NCBI RefSeq assembly: GCF_001881565.1
Contig: NZ_MPDJ01000001.1
Span: forward strand, 862,808-926,807
Source: Eisenbergiella tayi
Lineage (GTDB): Bacteria > Bacillota > Clostridia > Lachnospirales > Lachnospiraceae
Length of the DNA stretch: 64,000 nucleotides
Reading direction: 5' to 3'
Shown: positions 33,277 through 42,422 of the stretch, one piece after another
Position numbering within the stretch: position 1 is the first letter of the stretch
Layout of the letters: the number at the start of each line of letters is the position of its first letter
The notes under the pieces: generated by a model
What the model saw: the letters and a program-made list of their open reading frames with translations, nothing else
Databases searched by the model: none
What the model was told of the DNA's origin: nothing
Translations under genes and position numbers: made by a program

Positions 33277-35007
33277 ATGAAAAATGCAGAAGACCTGCGC
33301 CGTGCACTCCGCGCCATCGATCATAAAAGCTATCCCGCCTATAAAGACCTCAAGGGAAGCTATTCCTTCGGGAACTTTGTTTTATCCATCGACCATGTAC
33401 AGGGAGATCCCTTTGCCTCTCCATCCCGCCTGAGCATCCTTGTTGACGGAAAAACAGCAGGCTTCCCCGGCTCCCTCTTCGATACCAGGTACAAACGGGT
33501 GGCCCTCCAGGATTACCTCAACCGCCTTTTTTACCAGGAAATCGAAAAGTACACCTTTAAAGCCAAAGGCTCCGGCAAGAGCGGCCTTATCAGCGTCAGC
33601 CGGTGCGGTCAGGAAATTCTGGAACGCTCGGCCGTGACCATCCATCCGGAAAACGGAGGCCTTCATATCCGCCTTGCCGCAGGCTTTCCTGCAAACGGAA
33701 GGACTATCAACGCCTCCCAGCTGGAACGGATTCTTTTTGACTTTCTCCCGGCCTGTGTGCAGACTGTCTGCTTTTATAAAAAGCTTTCTCCCGCAGGTGT
33801 CCGTAAGGTGATAGACCTGGCAGAAGATCAGCATGCGATCCGTACCCGGCTTCCTGAGCTGGATCTGTGCGCTTTTGTGGCTAACGGTTCCATCCTGCCC
33901 AGACAGTCGGGCGTATCGGACAGGCCCATGAGAGATGGGATCCCTTTTACCTCTCCTGCCTCCATGGAAGTCACTCTCGATCTTCCTCACCACGGCCCGA
34001 TCACGGGAATGGGCATCCGAAAAGGCATCACCCTTATTGTAGGCGGAGGCTACCACGGCAAATCCACACTGCTGGAAGCCTTAGAGCTGGGGGTTTATAA
34101 TCATATCGCCGGAGACGGCAGAGAATATGTGATCACGGATGACAGCGCGCTGAAAATCCGTGCGGAAGACGGCAGAAGCATTAAAAAAACAGATATTTCC
34201 ATGTTTATCAACAATCTGCCGAACGGCAAAGACACCAAAGCCTTTTATACGGAAGATGCCAGCGGCAGCACCTCCCAGGCAGCCAACGTCATCGAAGGAA
34301 TGGAGAGCGGCACTTCCCTTTTCCTCATCGATGAAGACACCTGTGCCACTAATTTTATGATCCGGGACGAACTGATGCAGCGGGTGGTATGCCGTGAGGA
34401 AGAACCCATCACTCCTTTTATTGAAAGAGCCCGTTTTCTCTATGAAGTATGCGGTATCTCTTCCGTCATTGTCGCAGGAAGCTCCGGCTCCTATTTTCAT
34501 ATAGCCGATGCCATTATCCAGATGGATCGCTATGTCCCAAAAGATATTACCGCCTTTGCCAAAAAAGAAGCTGAACTCTATGCGGCCCGGAATCCGGAAA
34601 GCCCGGAAGCAGGAATGCCCCAGCTTCTTCCTGATCCGGAACTGCCTTCCTTCCGCCGTGCCCCCGGCTATAATCCGGCTCTCCGAAAAGATGATCGCCT
34701 GAAAACAAAAGTACACGGCAGGGAGAATATCCAGCTGGGCCGGGAAGACATTGACCTGCGGTATCTGGAACAGCTTGCTGATTCGGAACAGACTGCCGCC
34801 CTCTCCTTTATGTTGGCTCTGGCTGAAAAAAATCTCTTTAACGGACAAACCACCATGAAGGCCCTGGTGGATTCTCTGCTGTCACTCATAGAGAAAAAGG
34901 GACTTGAGGCTCTGTCCGGTTCGGGTTATCTCCCCACAGACCTTGCCGTTCCCAGAAGGCAGGAAATTTTTGCCTGCTTCAATCGGTACCGGGGTTTAAA
35001 GTTATAA
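33277..35007 (+). CDS. ABC_ATPase-domain protein (PF09818-like)
   Basis: The protein (576 aa) has a family-typical N-terminal region with YKDLKGSYSFGNFVLSIDHVQGDP-like text (YKDLKGSYSF visible), then the P-loop VGGGYHGKSTLLEALELGVY near residue 251, a signature-like SGSTSQAANVIEGMESG and Walker B TSLFLIDEDTCATNFMIRD. This is the unusual ABC-class ATPase family that also includes trypanosome MRB1590, an RNA-binding protein. No membrane segment is present. AAAGGA lies before the ATG. Its role in bacteria is not known. It stands alone, between LIR3 and a terminator. Confidence 0.87.
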   Translation: MKNAEDLRRALRAIDHKSYPAYKDLKGSYSFGNFVLSIDHVQGDPFASPSRLSILVDGKTAGFPGSLFDTRYKRVALQDYLNRLFYQEIEKYTFKAKGSGKSGLISVSRCGQEILERSAVTIHPENGGLHIRLAAGFPANGRTINASQLERILFDFLPACVQTVCFYKKLSPAGVRKVIDLAEDQHAIRTRLPELDLCAFVANGSILPRQSGVSDRPMRDGIPFTSPASMEVTLDLPHHGPITGMGIRKGITLIVGGGYHGKSTLLEALELGVYNHIAGDGREYVITDDSALKIRAEDGRSIKKTDISMFINNLPNGKDTKAFYTEDASGSTSQAANVIEGMESGTSLFLIDEDTCATNFMIRDELMQRVVCREEEPITPFIERARFLYEVCGISSVIVAGSSGSYFHIADAIIQMDRYVPKDITAFAKKEAELYAARNPESPEAGMPQLLPDPELPSFRRAPGYNPALRKDDRLKTKVHGRENIQLGREDIDLRYLEQLADSEQTAALSFMLALAEKNLFNGQTTMKALVDSLLSLIEKKGLEALSGSGYLPTDLAVPRRQEIFACFNRYRGLKL

Positions 35008-35103
35008 GTTAAACAGACAAGAGAACCTTCCATTCTCTGCCCGTGGGAACACATCTTTTTATCATAACTGTCAGATATACCGGGAATCAAAAATTCCCTA
35101 TTC

Positions 35104-35158
35104 AAAAAGAAACATTCCGGATAACTTTTTCTCAAAGTTTTTCCGGAATGTTTCTTTA
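35104..35158. terminator. Bidirectional terminator after the ABC_ATPase gene
   Basis: GAAACATTCCGGA pairs with TCCGGAATGTTTC, extended inward by AAC/GTT, with A-rich and T-rich flanks. It lies about 100 bp after the ABC_ATPase stop and 20 bp past the GNAT stop on the minus strand. Confidence 0.8.
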
Positions 35159-35178
35159 TTGAAAACTTCTATGTAATA

Positions 35179-35616
35179 TCACAGCCACTGTATAAAAGCC
35201 GTCTTATCCTTACAGTTATACCCGGCCTTCTTATAAAACTCCAGCGTTCCTTCATCCTTTGCACCGGTAAGGAGCATCATTTTATAACAGCCGGCAGCTT
35301 CCGCCATGGATTTGGCATAGTCCAGGCAGGCGGCGGCCAGCCCTCTTTTCCGGTAATCACTGTGGGTAACCACATTTTCTATAAAAGCATATGGCCTTCC
35401 CTTCCTTGTCAGGTTAGGAATTATTACGCAGACACAGGATGAAACAAGCTTCCCCTCTTCTTCCGCCACGATAATATGATGATTGGGATCCGCCATAATC
35501 TGCTCCCATGCCGACGACAGAGGTTCCATATCCTCAGGCAGCGCCTTTTCATGAAGAAACAGATACAGGGACAGCAGTTCCTGTAATTCCCATTCTTTTA
35601 CTTCCCTAATCACCAT
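35179..35616 (-). CDS. GNAT-family N-acetyltransferase
   Basis: The protein (145 aa) has the GNAT fold: IIVAEEEGKLVSSCVC strands, YAFIENVVTHSDYRKRGLAAA with the acetyl-CoA loop RKRGLA, and EFYKKAGY near the end. The start overlaps the stop of the GT4 gene as TAATG, so they are translated together. It is the last gene before the terminator. The substrate may be a sugar amine, but nothing in the sequence fixes this. Confidence 0.82.
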   Translation of the reverse strand: MVIREVKEWELQELLSLYLFLHEKALPEDMEPLSSAWEQIMADPNHHIIVAEEEGKLVSSCVCVIIPNLTRKGRPYAFIENVVTHSDYRKRGLAAACLDYAKSMAEAAGCYKMMLLTGAKDEGTLEFYKKAGYNCKDKTAFIQWL

Positions 35617-36773
35617 TACATTTCCTCCGCCATTTCACGCAGCTTCCCGGCATAAGCCTCATTTGAGAAACCGGCAGCCCTTTCCAGGGACGCTTTTTTG
35701 TATTTCTCATACAGAATCGTACTGTCGAGCAGACGCATCATCTGCTGTGCCAGACGCTCTTCCTCCGGTGTAATCAGCGACGCGTCCAGATTTTTTTCCG
35801 TATCCAGGTTAGGAATCAGAATGCCATAATCTCCGTCTATATACTCCTCTTTTCCCACATAAGCCTTGAAATCATCCATAAGAATCTCGGCAGGGCCGGT
35901 CATACAGTTGGTGGAAATCACCGGTTTCCCCAAAGCCATCGCTTCCACAAGTACGTTGGGAAATCCTTCATTTAAAGAGGTCATCACATAGATGCTTCCC
36001 AGATTCAGCCAGGGGAACGGATTTTTTTTCACCCCCGGAAAACTTACCGCGCCCGAAATCTTCAAGTCCTCAGCCAGCTTCCAATATTCCTGAAAATCAC
36101 CCTCGCCTACAATCAGCAATCTTGCCTCCGGCTTCTTTTTATAAAGCAGCGCAAAGCTTTTCAGCAGGTGCCAGAAGCCTTTTACATCATCCTGACGCCC
36201 CATGGATACGATCACACTGCCGCAGTCCTGGAAGGGCATGCGTTCCTCTTCCTGAGCAGTCTTTTCCTGTTCCTCCCTGATATCAAAAGGATTATAGAGA
36301 GTAACGGTCTTCGTACATTGGAATTTTTCCCGGATTTCCTCTTCGATTACACGGGAACAGCAGACAATCTTATCCGATCGGGAGCAGAAAAGCTTCAGCA
36401 GCCTGGGATTCCCCATGTCCATATAGCTGCGTACCCCGCACCATGTTTTTCCTGATGACCGGGAGAACACATTGACCAGATTGGCCGTAGGCCCGAAGCT
36501 GTACGCAATATCGACACCCAATTCCTTTTTCAGGCTGCTCACCTTCCGGCTTCTGCGGAACACATTACGGATTTTACGCAGTTTTCCGTCCTCCGCCCCC
36601 ATATGCAGATCAATAACCCGGAGTCCCCGGATATCATAAGCAATATCCCGGGAGCTGAAAATCACAATATACACCTCATAAAAAGGCTCCAGCAGACGGG
36701 CCGTGGCTACACAGACCCGTTCGAAGCCGCCCTGGTGCAGCATAGGTACGATGAGCATTATTTTTTTCTTCAT
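35616..36773 (-). CDS. GT4 family glycosyltransferase
   Basis: The protein (385 aa) has the GT4 layout: MLIVPMLHQGGFERV at the start, VSMGRQDDVKGF, LLIVGEGD, EGFPNVLVEAMALGKPVIST and TGPAEIL. ATG 36773 lies in ATGA overlap with the upstream GT4 stop and AGGAGA is 7 bp before it. It acts with the next upstream GT4 on the same glycan. Sugar unknown. Confidence 0.87.
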   Translation of the reverse strand: MKKKIMLIVPMLHQGGFERVCVATARLLEPFYEVYIVIFSSRDIAYDIRGLRVIDLHMGAEDGKLRKIRNVFRRSRKVSSLKKELGVDIAYSFGPTANLVNVFSRSSGKTWCGVRSYMDMGNPRLLKLFCSRSDKIVCCSRVIEEEIREKFQCTKTVTLYNPFDIREEQEKTAQEEERMPFQDCGSVIVSMGRQDDVKGFWHLLKSFALLYKKKPEARLLIVGEGDFQEYWKLAEDLKISGAVSFPGVKKNPFPWLNLGSIYVMTSLNEGFPNVLVEAMALGKPVISTNCMTGPAEILMDDFKAYVGKEEYIDGDYGILIPNLDTEKNLDASLITPEEERLAQQMMRLLDSTILYEKYKKASLERAAGFSNEAYAGKLREMAEEM

Positions 36774-37888
36774 TGGCAATTCTCCTGCAGATAAATCTTT
36801 TCCAGCATCTTTACCTGATCCGATACATCAAAGCCCGCAGCCTTAATGGCCTGCGTCATCTGATTTCTGACATACTCTTTTCTTTCCAGTACATTTGCAG
36901 CCCACGCACCGGCCCCCAGTGAAAGCGGTTCCGCCTGGGCCAGCTCCGTAATCAGCACCTCCGGCGTCACACTGTCCGACACCAGACATCTGAGGCCGCT
37001 TGCCTGAGCCTCGATCACCGTCCCCGGAAGGCCTTCAAAGACAGAAGGGAAAACAAAAAAATCCATGGCCTGGTAATAATCACTGACATCGGCCTGATTC
37101 CCGGTAAAAATCACTTTATCCGCCAGCCCCAAAGCCGCCGCTTTTTCTTTTATCATATCCTGCAGGCCCCCTTCTCCCACCAGCAGCAGCATAGACGAGG
37201 GAAGCTTCTTATTCACCTGCTCAAATACATCCAAAAGAAACGTATGGTTCTTCATATGCCCGAAGCGCCCCACATGCCCGATAACAAAAGCATCCTGCGG
37301 GATCTGAAGCTGAAGCCGCATTTTATCACGAATCTCTTCCCTATAGGCAAAAGCCGCCGCATCAATGGCATTAGGCACCGTACGAACCAGTCCCGCCCGT
37401 GCCATCTTCTCCCCAAACACCGCCTCTCCGGCCAGTTTGGAACAGGTCAGGCAAAGATCCGCCTTTTTCCCCAGATTCCGGCGCAGGAATCTGGTTATCC
37501 TTCCCTTCATTCCCGGATCCACGCCGGCGCTTCTTGCATGGGCTATCGTAAGAGGCACACCCGCCTTTTTGGCAACCGGCAGATAGATGGATGCCGTGCT
37601 TGTCATATGGCCATGTACAGCCCGGTATCCCGGATGCTCCCTGAAAAAATCCTTCCAGGCCTTCCTGTAAGATACCCAGTTCACCACCCGGAATCTGGGC
37701 ACACGATACACATGGCCGCCCAGCCGCTCTATCTCCTCGTCAAAAAAACCCCTCTCTTCCGTATGGACACAGAAATCAAACTGTATTTTATCCCGGTCCA
37801 TATGACGGTAGCTGTCCATAACCCGGCTTTCCGCCCCTCCCAGGTTGGTTCCTCCCAGAACCTGAAGCACTCTTATTGGTTCCTTCAC
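36770..37888 (-). CDS. GT4 family glycosyltransferase (GTG start)
   Basis: The protein (372 aa) begins with RVLQVLGGTNLGGAESRVMD and has HGHMTSTASIYLPVAKKAG, IGHVGRFGHMKNH, LLLVGEGG and EGLPGTVIEAQASGLRCL, as in EpsF-like transferases. The start is a GTG whose GTGA overlaps the DUF2334 stop, with GGAGGG 8 bp upstream. Tight coupling to both neighbours supports a shared pathway. The donor is not known. Confidence 0.88.
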   Translation of the reverse strand: MKEPIRVLQVLGGTNLGGAESRVMDSYRHMDRDKIQFDFCVHTEERGFFDEEIERLGGHVYRVPRFRVVNWVSYRKAWKDFFREHPGYRAVHGHMTSTASIYLPVAKKAGVPLTIAHARSAGVDPGMKGRITRFLRRNLGKKADLCLTCSKLAGEAVFGEKMARAGLVRTVPNAIDAAAFAYREEIRDKMRLQLQIPQDAFVIGHVGRFGHMKNHTFLLDVFEQVNKKLPSSMLLLVGEGGLQDMIKEKAAALGLADKVIFTGNQADVSDYYQAMDFFVFPSVFEGLPGTVIEAQASGLRCLVSDSVTPEVLITELAQAEPLSLGAGAWAANVLERKEYVRNQMTQAIKAAGFDVSDQVKMLEKIYLQENCQ

Positions 37889-38652
37889 CGGCCATTCCCT
37901 CCGTTTCCATGGCGCAGCCCAATCAGCTTTGCCAAGATCCGTTTTGCGCTCGCCTGCAGATATTCTGCAAGATTTCCTGCAAATCCACGCTTTTCTCCCG
38001 GAATTTCCATAAATTCCTTATAAGAAATGAATTTTTCCGGATACTCTGCAAGCATTCTTTCATACCACCCGATTTCCGAAGCATTCATTCCATTGGCATG
38101 AATCACCAGCGTCGTATAGCCCTGCTTCCCCCGGAAACAATCCTTTTTCCTGCTGGAAACAGGCAGAAAAGTAAGCCCCTCCCGACAATACGGCTTCTTA
38201 CCGAATCCGTCTGTCAGAAAAGAAAAACCGCACTCCTTCAGCGCCTTTAACGTATTTTTATCAAACGTATGCCCCGGAGCCATAAAAATATCCGTATAAA
38301 TCCCCCGCTCTTCCAGCTTTTTCTTCCCGCAGGAAATCATACTCCTCTGCTGTTCCAATGGCACTCCCGCATACTCCGAAAAACAATTCAAAGGAAAAAG
38401 CCCGCCCTTACGGGTCGTATACTGATGATAACAGCCATGCTGCGCGATCATCCACCCCTCCCCCTGAAGCTCCTTCAGATATTCCCAGAAATCCTCACGC
38501 GGCTCCATAATCCGCAGACCATCATCCCGGTTATCCGGAACCACCCCAATCAGCGGACAAATATGATACCTATCAAACAAAGCCTTCAAAGCCAGGAAAT
38601 TATCCCAATTCATATCCGGCGTAATATCATCCATACGGATTGCTATTTTCAT
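37885..38652 (-). CDS. DUF2334 polysaccharide-deacetylase-fold protein
   Basis: The protein (255 aa) opens MKIAIRMDDITPDMNWD, where the Asp pair is the metal/base motif of the deacetylase fold. IAQHGCYHQYTTRKGG gives the His pair and IFMAPGHTFDKNTL a further motif. DUF2334 proteins are seen in exopolysaccharide clusters and probably remove acetyl groups. No signal peptide is present, which suggests a cytoplasmic substrate. The ATG overlaps the formyltransferase stop as ATGA. It is a second deacetylase-fold protein of a different subgroup from 11619-12359. Confidence 0.8.
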   Translation of the reverse strand: MKIAIRMDDITPDMNWDNFLALKALFDRYHICPLIGVVPDNRDDGLRIMEPREDFWEYLKELQGEGWMIAQHGCYHQYTTRKGGLFPLNCFSEYAGVPLEQQRSMISCGKKKLEERGIYTDIFMAPGHTFDKNTLKALKECGFSFLTDGFGKKPYCREGLTFLPVSSRKKDCFRGKQGYTTLVIHANGMNASEIGWYERMLAEYPEKFISYKEFMEIPGEKRGFAGNLAEYLQASAKRILAKLIGLRHGNGGNGR

Positions 38653-39569
38653 TCCAGCATGTCCCCCGCACACAGCTTCCGCCCGCACTCATACTCCTCA
38701 ATCAAAAGCGACCCGTCCACCGTACGCACAATCAGCTTCCCGTCAATTATATCAACAATTTCCCCCGGCGCATACCCGGAAAAATCCAGCATCTCATCAA
38801 AAGGATGTGCACTCCACACCGTAACCCGCTCTTCCCCACAGAAACAGAAAGCCCCCGGAAAAGGCCTGCTCACCCCTCTCACCAGATTATAAATATCCCG
38901 CGTCCTCCCATGAAAATCAATCTTCCCGTCCGCCGCCGTACGTTTATTATACCACCCGCCAAAATCCTTCGACTCACGCCTGATCACAATATTCCCATCC
39001 CCATAAGCCTCCAAAAGCCTGCGAATCAATCTCTTGGACACAAGAATATTCTTATACTGCAAAGTCCGTATCGTATCATGCGCATTAATCGAAAACATCT
39101 CATTAGCAAACACATTAGGACTGTCCGGATCCGCATCATACTGAAACAAATTCAGCACAAACCTCGTATCCCCGTTAATCACCGACCAATTAAGCGGCGA
39201 CCTCCCCCTCCCGAAAGGAAGATACCCACAGCTCCCATGAAACCCAAAAATCCCATACCGGAACCGATCCAGCACCCCCTGAGGAATCAGCCTCTGCCAC
39301 CCCATCGAAATCCCGATCTCAAACGTATTCTCCTCAAAAAACCGCACCGTATCCTCATCCTTCAGCCCATAAGACCGCGTTTCAAACACAGGAATCCCGA
39401 ACCGCTCCGTCAGATACCCCAGCCCCTGATACCCCGAAACCTCATTCCCCGAAAGAACATCCGGATGAATCGTCACCACCAAATCCACAGCACATATATT
39501 CTCCTGAACAAAAGACACTATCTCCCCCGTAGTATCCTTCACCCCAAATATAACCACCTTATAATCCAT
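38649..39569 (-). CDS. Sugar N-formyltransferase-like protein (Fmt fold)
   Basis: The protein (306 aa) starts MDYKVVIFGVKD and carries FGFHGSCGYLPFGRGRSPL, the form of the N-HxS-LP-RG-P motif of formyltransferases that use 10-formyl-tetrahydrofolate. The C-terminal region resembles the Fmt C-terminal barrel (GFSG-like turn, LIVRTVDGSLLI). In glycan clusters such enzymes formylate 4-amino sugars; WecE- and PglE-like aminotransferases that make such sugars lie at 45284 and 56809. The start at 39569 has AAGGAGA upstream. It heads the operon ending at 35179. Confidence 0.8.
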   Translation of the reverse strand: MDYKVVIFGVKDTTGEIVSFVQENICAVDLVVTIHPDVLSGNEVSGYQGLGYLTERFGIPVFETRSYGLKDEDTVRFFEENTFEIGISMGWQRLIPQGVLDRFRYGIFGFHGSCGYLPFGRGRSPLNWSVINGDTRFVLNLFQYDADPDSPNVFANEMFSINAHDTIRTLQYKNILVSKRLIRRLLEAYGDGNIVIRRESKDFGGWYNKRTAADGKIDFHGRTRDIYNLVRGVSRPFPGAFCFCGEERVTVWSAHPFDEMLDFSGYAPGEIVDIIDGKLIVRTVDGSLLIEEYECGRKLCAGDMLE

Positions 39570-39577
39570 TCCCGTCT

Positions 39578-39655
39578 CTCCTTCCCATTCACATCTCTCT
39601 CTTCTCTTTTCCCTTCCCCCGCCCCAGTCTCTTCTCTCCTTCCACCTCTTCCCAA
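39578..39655. other. Pyrimidine-rich tract (purine-rich leader on the minus strand)
   Basis: About 78 bp are almost all C and T on the plus strand, just upstream of the formyltransferase gene and next to LIR4. On the minus strand this would be a GA-rich untranslated leader. No promoter could be recognised inside it. The gap 39570-39989 holds only this tract and LIR4. Confidence 0.7.
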
Positions 39656-39680
39656 AAATGGAAGCCTGCCACAACCCTCA

Positions 39681-39981
39681 GGGGCCTGTGTCTGTCCGCC
39701 AGGTTTTTTCTCCCGCCGGGCATTCTGCCGCTGACTGCCGGTGTGTGCAGCCGGGCCCGCCGCATGGTATGATCCTTTGCAGACGCATCTTATACCATGG
39801 AGATGAGACCGAAAAAGTGGAAGGCACTCCTAACACTTTTTTGCTTCGGGCTCATCGCAATGCCCGGTATAACTGCGCCTGCAAAGGATCATACCATGCG
39901 GCGGGCCCGGCTGCACACACCGGCAGTCAGCGGCAGAATACCCTGGCGGGAGAAAAAACCTGGCGGACAGACACAGGCCCC
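39681..39981. repeat. Long inverted repeat element LIR4 with conserved tip core
   Basis: Arms 39681-39796 and 39866-39981 are largely complementary: GGGGCCTGTGTCTGTCCGCC pairs with the end of the right arm, and the arms close at TTATACC / GGTATAA. There are more mismatches and small bulges than in LIR2. The tip has ATGGAGATGAGACC, a variable AAAAAGTG/CACTTTTT hairpin, then GGGCTCATCG and TGCCCGG. The element ends 8 bp past the stop of the C4-epimerase gene (minus strand). No T-run flanks it. Confidence 0.93.
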
Positions 39982-39989
39982 GTCCGTCC

Positions 39990-40967
39990 TTACTTCAGGT
40001 TTTCCTTATACCAATCGATTGCCAGCTTGATTCCTGACGCAAAGTCATAGTCCGGGTCATAACCCAGATTTTCTCTTGCTTTCGTGATATCCGCATTGGA
40101 ATCCCGGACATCCCCTCTTCTCGGAGGCCCGAAATTAGGCTCCATTTCCTTGCCCAGCGCTTTGCACAGATCGTAATAAATATCTATAAGAAATTCTCTT
40201 CCGCCGGATCCGATATTATAGGCTTCTCCGGCAGCATCCCCGGAAGCCAGGCAGGCTTTCAGGTTCGCTTCGATAACGTTGTCGATATAAGTAAAGTCAC
40301 GGGACTGCTTTCCGTCCCCGTTGATGGTGGGAACCTCATCATGAAGCAGCTGCTTTAAAAACTTGGGAATAACGGCCGCATACATGCCGTCCGGATTCTG
40401 TCTGCGTCCGAATACGTTAAAATAACGCAGTCCGTAGGTATCCAGATCATACAGCTTCTTATACAGCTTTCCATATTCCTCATTCGTCCGCTTGGTAAGA
40501 GCATAAGGAGAAAGGACCTCCCCCTCGATTCCTTCCTTTTTGGGAAGGGCGGGATGATCGCCGTATACGGATGAGCTGGAAGCATAGACAAATTTCTTCA
40601 CGCCGCTTTCTCTGGCCGCTTCCATCATATTCAGAGTTCCGCCGATGTTATTCTGCTCATAGAAAATGGGCATTTCAATACTCCGGGGAACGCTGCCCCA
40701 GGCCGCCTGGTTCAGCACATAATCCACACCGTCGCAGGCACGCCTGCAGGTTTCCAGATCCTTGATATCTCCTTTAATAAAGGTATATCCCGGCCTGTCC
40801 AGGAACATTTCCACGTTTTCCTGCTTTCCGGTAGATAAATCATCCAGGCATCTCACCTGATAGCCCATATCCAGAATCGCTTCACACAGATTGGAACCGA
40901 TGAATCCTGCTCCGCCTGTTACAAGAAATACACTGTCTTTGTCAAACTGTAAATTTTTATAGCCCAT
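39990..40967 (-). CDS. UDP-GlcNAc/GlcNAcA C4-epimerase-like SDR (WbpP/TviC type)
   Basis: The protein (325 aa) has the NAD-binding GGAGFIGSN at 18-26, SSSVYG at 131-136 and the catalytic Y155-x-x-x-K159. It fits the UDP-N-acetylhexosamine or hexosaminuronate C4-epimerase group. The neighbouring dehydrogenase gene is of the TviB/WbpO type, so the pair should make UDP-GalNAcA. AAGGAG lies before the ATG. It is the last gene of the main operon, ending at LIR4. Confidence 0.88.
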   Translation of the reverse strand: MGYKNLQFDKDSVFLVTGGAGFIGSNLCEAILDMGYQVRCLDDLSTGKQENVEMFLDRPGYTFIKGDIKDLETCRRACDGVDYVLNQAAWGSVPRSIEMPIFYEQNNIGGTLNMMEAARESGVKKFVYASSSSVYGDHPALPKKEGIEGEVLSPYALTKRTNEEYGKLYKKLYDLDTYGLRYFNVFGRRQNPDGMYAAVIPKFLKQLLHDEVPTINGDGKQSRDFTYIDNVIEANLKACLASGDAAGEAYNIGSGGREFLIDIYYDLCKALGKEMEPNFGPPRRGDVRDSNADITKARENLGYDPDYDFASGIKLAIDWYKENLK

Positions 40968-41014
40968 GTTAACTCTCCTTATGATAAAACATTTAATTCT
41001 ATACGAACTGTTGC

Positions 41015-42331
41015 TTACAATCTCCAGTACATATATTCCTCCGTCATATAATCACGACGGTTCAGAATTCCCTTGATATCAACCAGTACCTTTTTTTCAT
41101 GGGCCTGATTAAAGAAGCCTGCTATCTCTTCCTTGGACAGATGGCTGAATTCCTCATGCGCTACGGCAATGACCAATGCATCCAGATCCTTAACTGCCTC
41201 TCTGCCCGCAAGCTTCACGCCATACAGCCTTTCCGCTTCCTGTGCATCCGCCGTCTCATCCACAATCACCGGCTCGATGCCGTATTCCCGCAGTTCCTTT
41301 ACAATATCGATCACCTTGGTGTTTCTGGTATCCGGACAGTTCTCCTTGAAGGTGAAGCCCAGAATCGCCACCCTGGCAGTCTTAACCGCAATATCAGCCT
41401 TAATCAGGTTCTTTACCACATTTTCCGCCACATATCTGCCCATATCGTCATTAATCCGGCGTCCGGACAGAATGATCTGGGAATGATACCCCAGCTCCTC
41501 TGCCTTATACGTAAGATAATAAGGGTCAACTCCGATGCAGTGGCCTCCTACAAGGCCCGGGAAAAAGTTCAGAAAATTCCATTTGGTGCCTGCCGCCTCA
41601 AGAACAGACTTCGTATCAATCCCAAGCTTGTTGAAAATAATGGAGAGTTCATTCATAAACGCAATATTAATATCTCTCTGGCTGTTTTCAATTACCTTGG
41701 CCGCCTCCGCCACTTTAATGGAATCAGCCCTGTATACTCCGGCTTCCACCACAAGCTCATATACCTTTGCTATAGTATCCAGCGTCTCTTCGTCCATCCC
41801 GGAAACAATCTTCACAATCGTTTCCAGTCGGTGAACCTTGTCGCCGGGGTTAATACGTTCCGGAGAATAGCCTACTTTGAAATCCACGCCGCATGTTAAA
41901 CCCGATTCCTTTTCCATAATCGGAACGCAGATGTCCTCGGTCACTCCGGGATATACCGTGGATTCAAATACTACAATACTTCCCTTCACCAGATTGCGCC
42001 CTACGGTACGGCTCGCGCCCTCAACCGGACGTAAATCCGGCGTATGATCATCATTCACCGGTGTGGGTACCGCAACGATATGGAATTTCGCTTCCTTCAG
42101 TTTGGTTTCATCCGCTGTGAACTCCACATTTGCCTGCTTGATCACATCGTCTCCCACCTCTCTGGTAGGATCATAGCCCGCTTTATACTGCTCTACCTTC
42201 TGCGCATTCAAATCATAGCCGATAACATTGATTTTCCTGCCGAAGGCTACCGCAATGGGCATTCCCACATAGCCGAGGCCTACAAGAGAAAGCTTTTCTT
42301 CTCCGTTCACAAGTTTTTCATATAATCCCAT
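41015..42331 (-). CDS. UDP-N-acetylhexosamine 6-dehydrogenase (WbpA/WbpO/TviB type)
   Basis: The protein (438 aa) has the NAD-binding GLGYVGMPIA at 18-27, VAVPTPVN, ESTVYPGVTE and the catalytic Cys265 in GGHCIGVDPYYL. The C-terminal UDP-binding domain has GFTFKENCPDTRNTK. It oxidises the C6 hydroxyl of a UDP-N-acetylhexosamine in two NAD-dependent steps to the uronic acid. With the adjoining epimerase it accounts for a GalNAcA-type sugar, a plausible target for the AsnB-like amidotransferases. AGGAGG lies 6 bp before the ATG. Confidence 0.92.
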   Translation of the reverse strand: MGLYEKLVNGEEKLSLVGLGYVGMPIAVAFGRKINVIGYDLNAQKVEQYKAGYDPTREVGDDVIKQANVEFTADETKLKEAKFHIVAVPTPVNDDHTPDLRPVEGASRTVGRNLVKGSIVVFESTVYPGVTEDICVPIMEKESGLTCGVDFKVGYSPERINPGDKVHRLETIVKIVSGMDEETLDTIAKVYELVVEAGVYRADSIKVAEAAKVIENSQRDINIAFMNELSIIFNKLGIDTKSVLEAAGTKWNFLNFFPGLVGGHCIGVDPYYLTYKAEELGYHSQIILSGRRINDDMGRYVAENVVKNLIKADIAVKTARVAILGFTFKENCPDTRNTKVIDIVKELREYGIEPVIVDETADAQEAERLYGVKLAGREAVKDLDALVIAVAHEEFSHLSKEEIAGFFNQAHEKKVLVDIKGILNRRDYMTEEYMYWRL

Positions 42332-42422
42332 CTGTGTCCTCCTAAACCCGAATCTGTTTCATTCGTATCTGTCTTTTTTATGGATAAATGCCGGAAACAA
42401 CAATAGCCGCTTCCGGCAAAAC

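Noticed and set aside
39681..39981. LIRs as ordinary terminators
   Set aside because: Stems are about ten times too long and none is followed by a T-run on either strand; real terminators in the window have both a short stem and a T-run.
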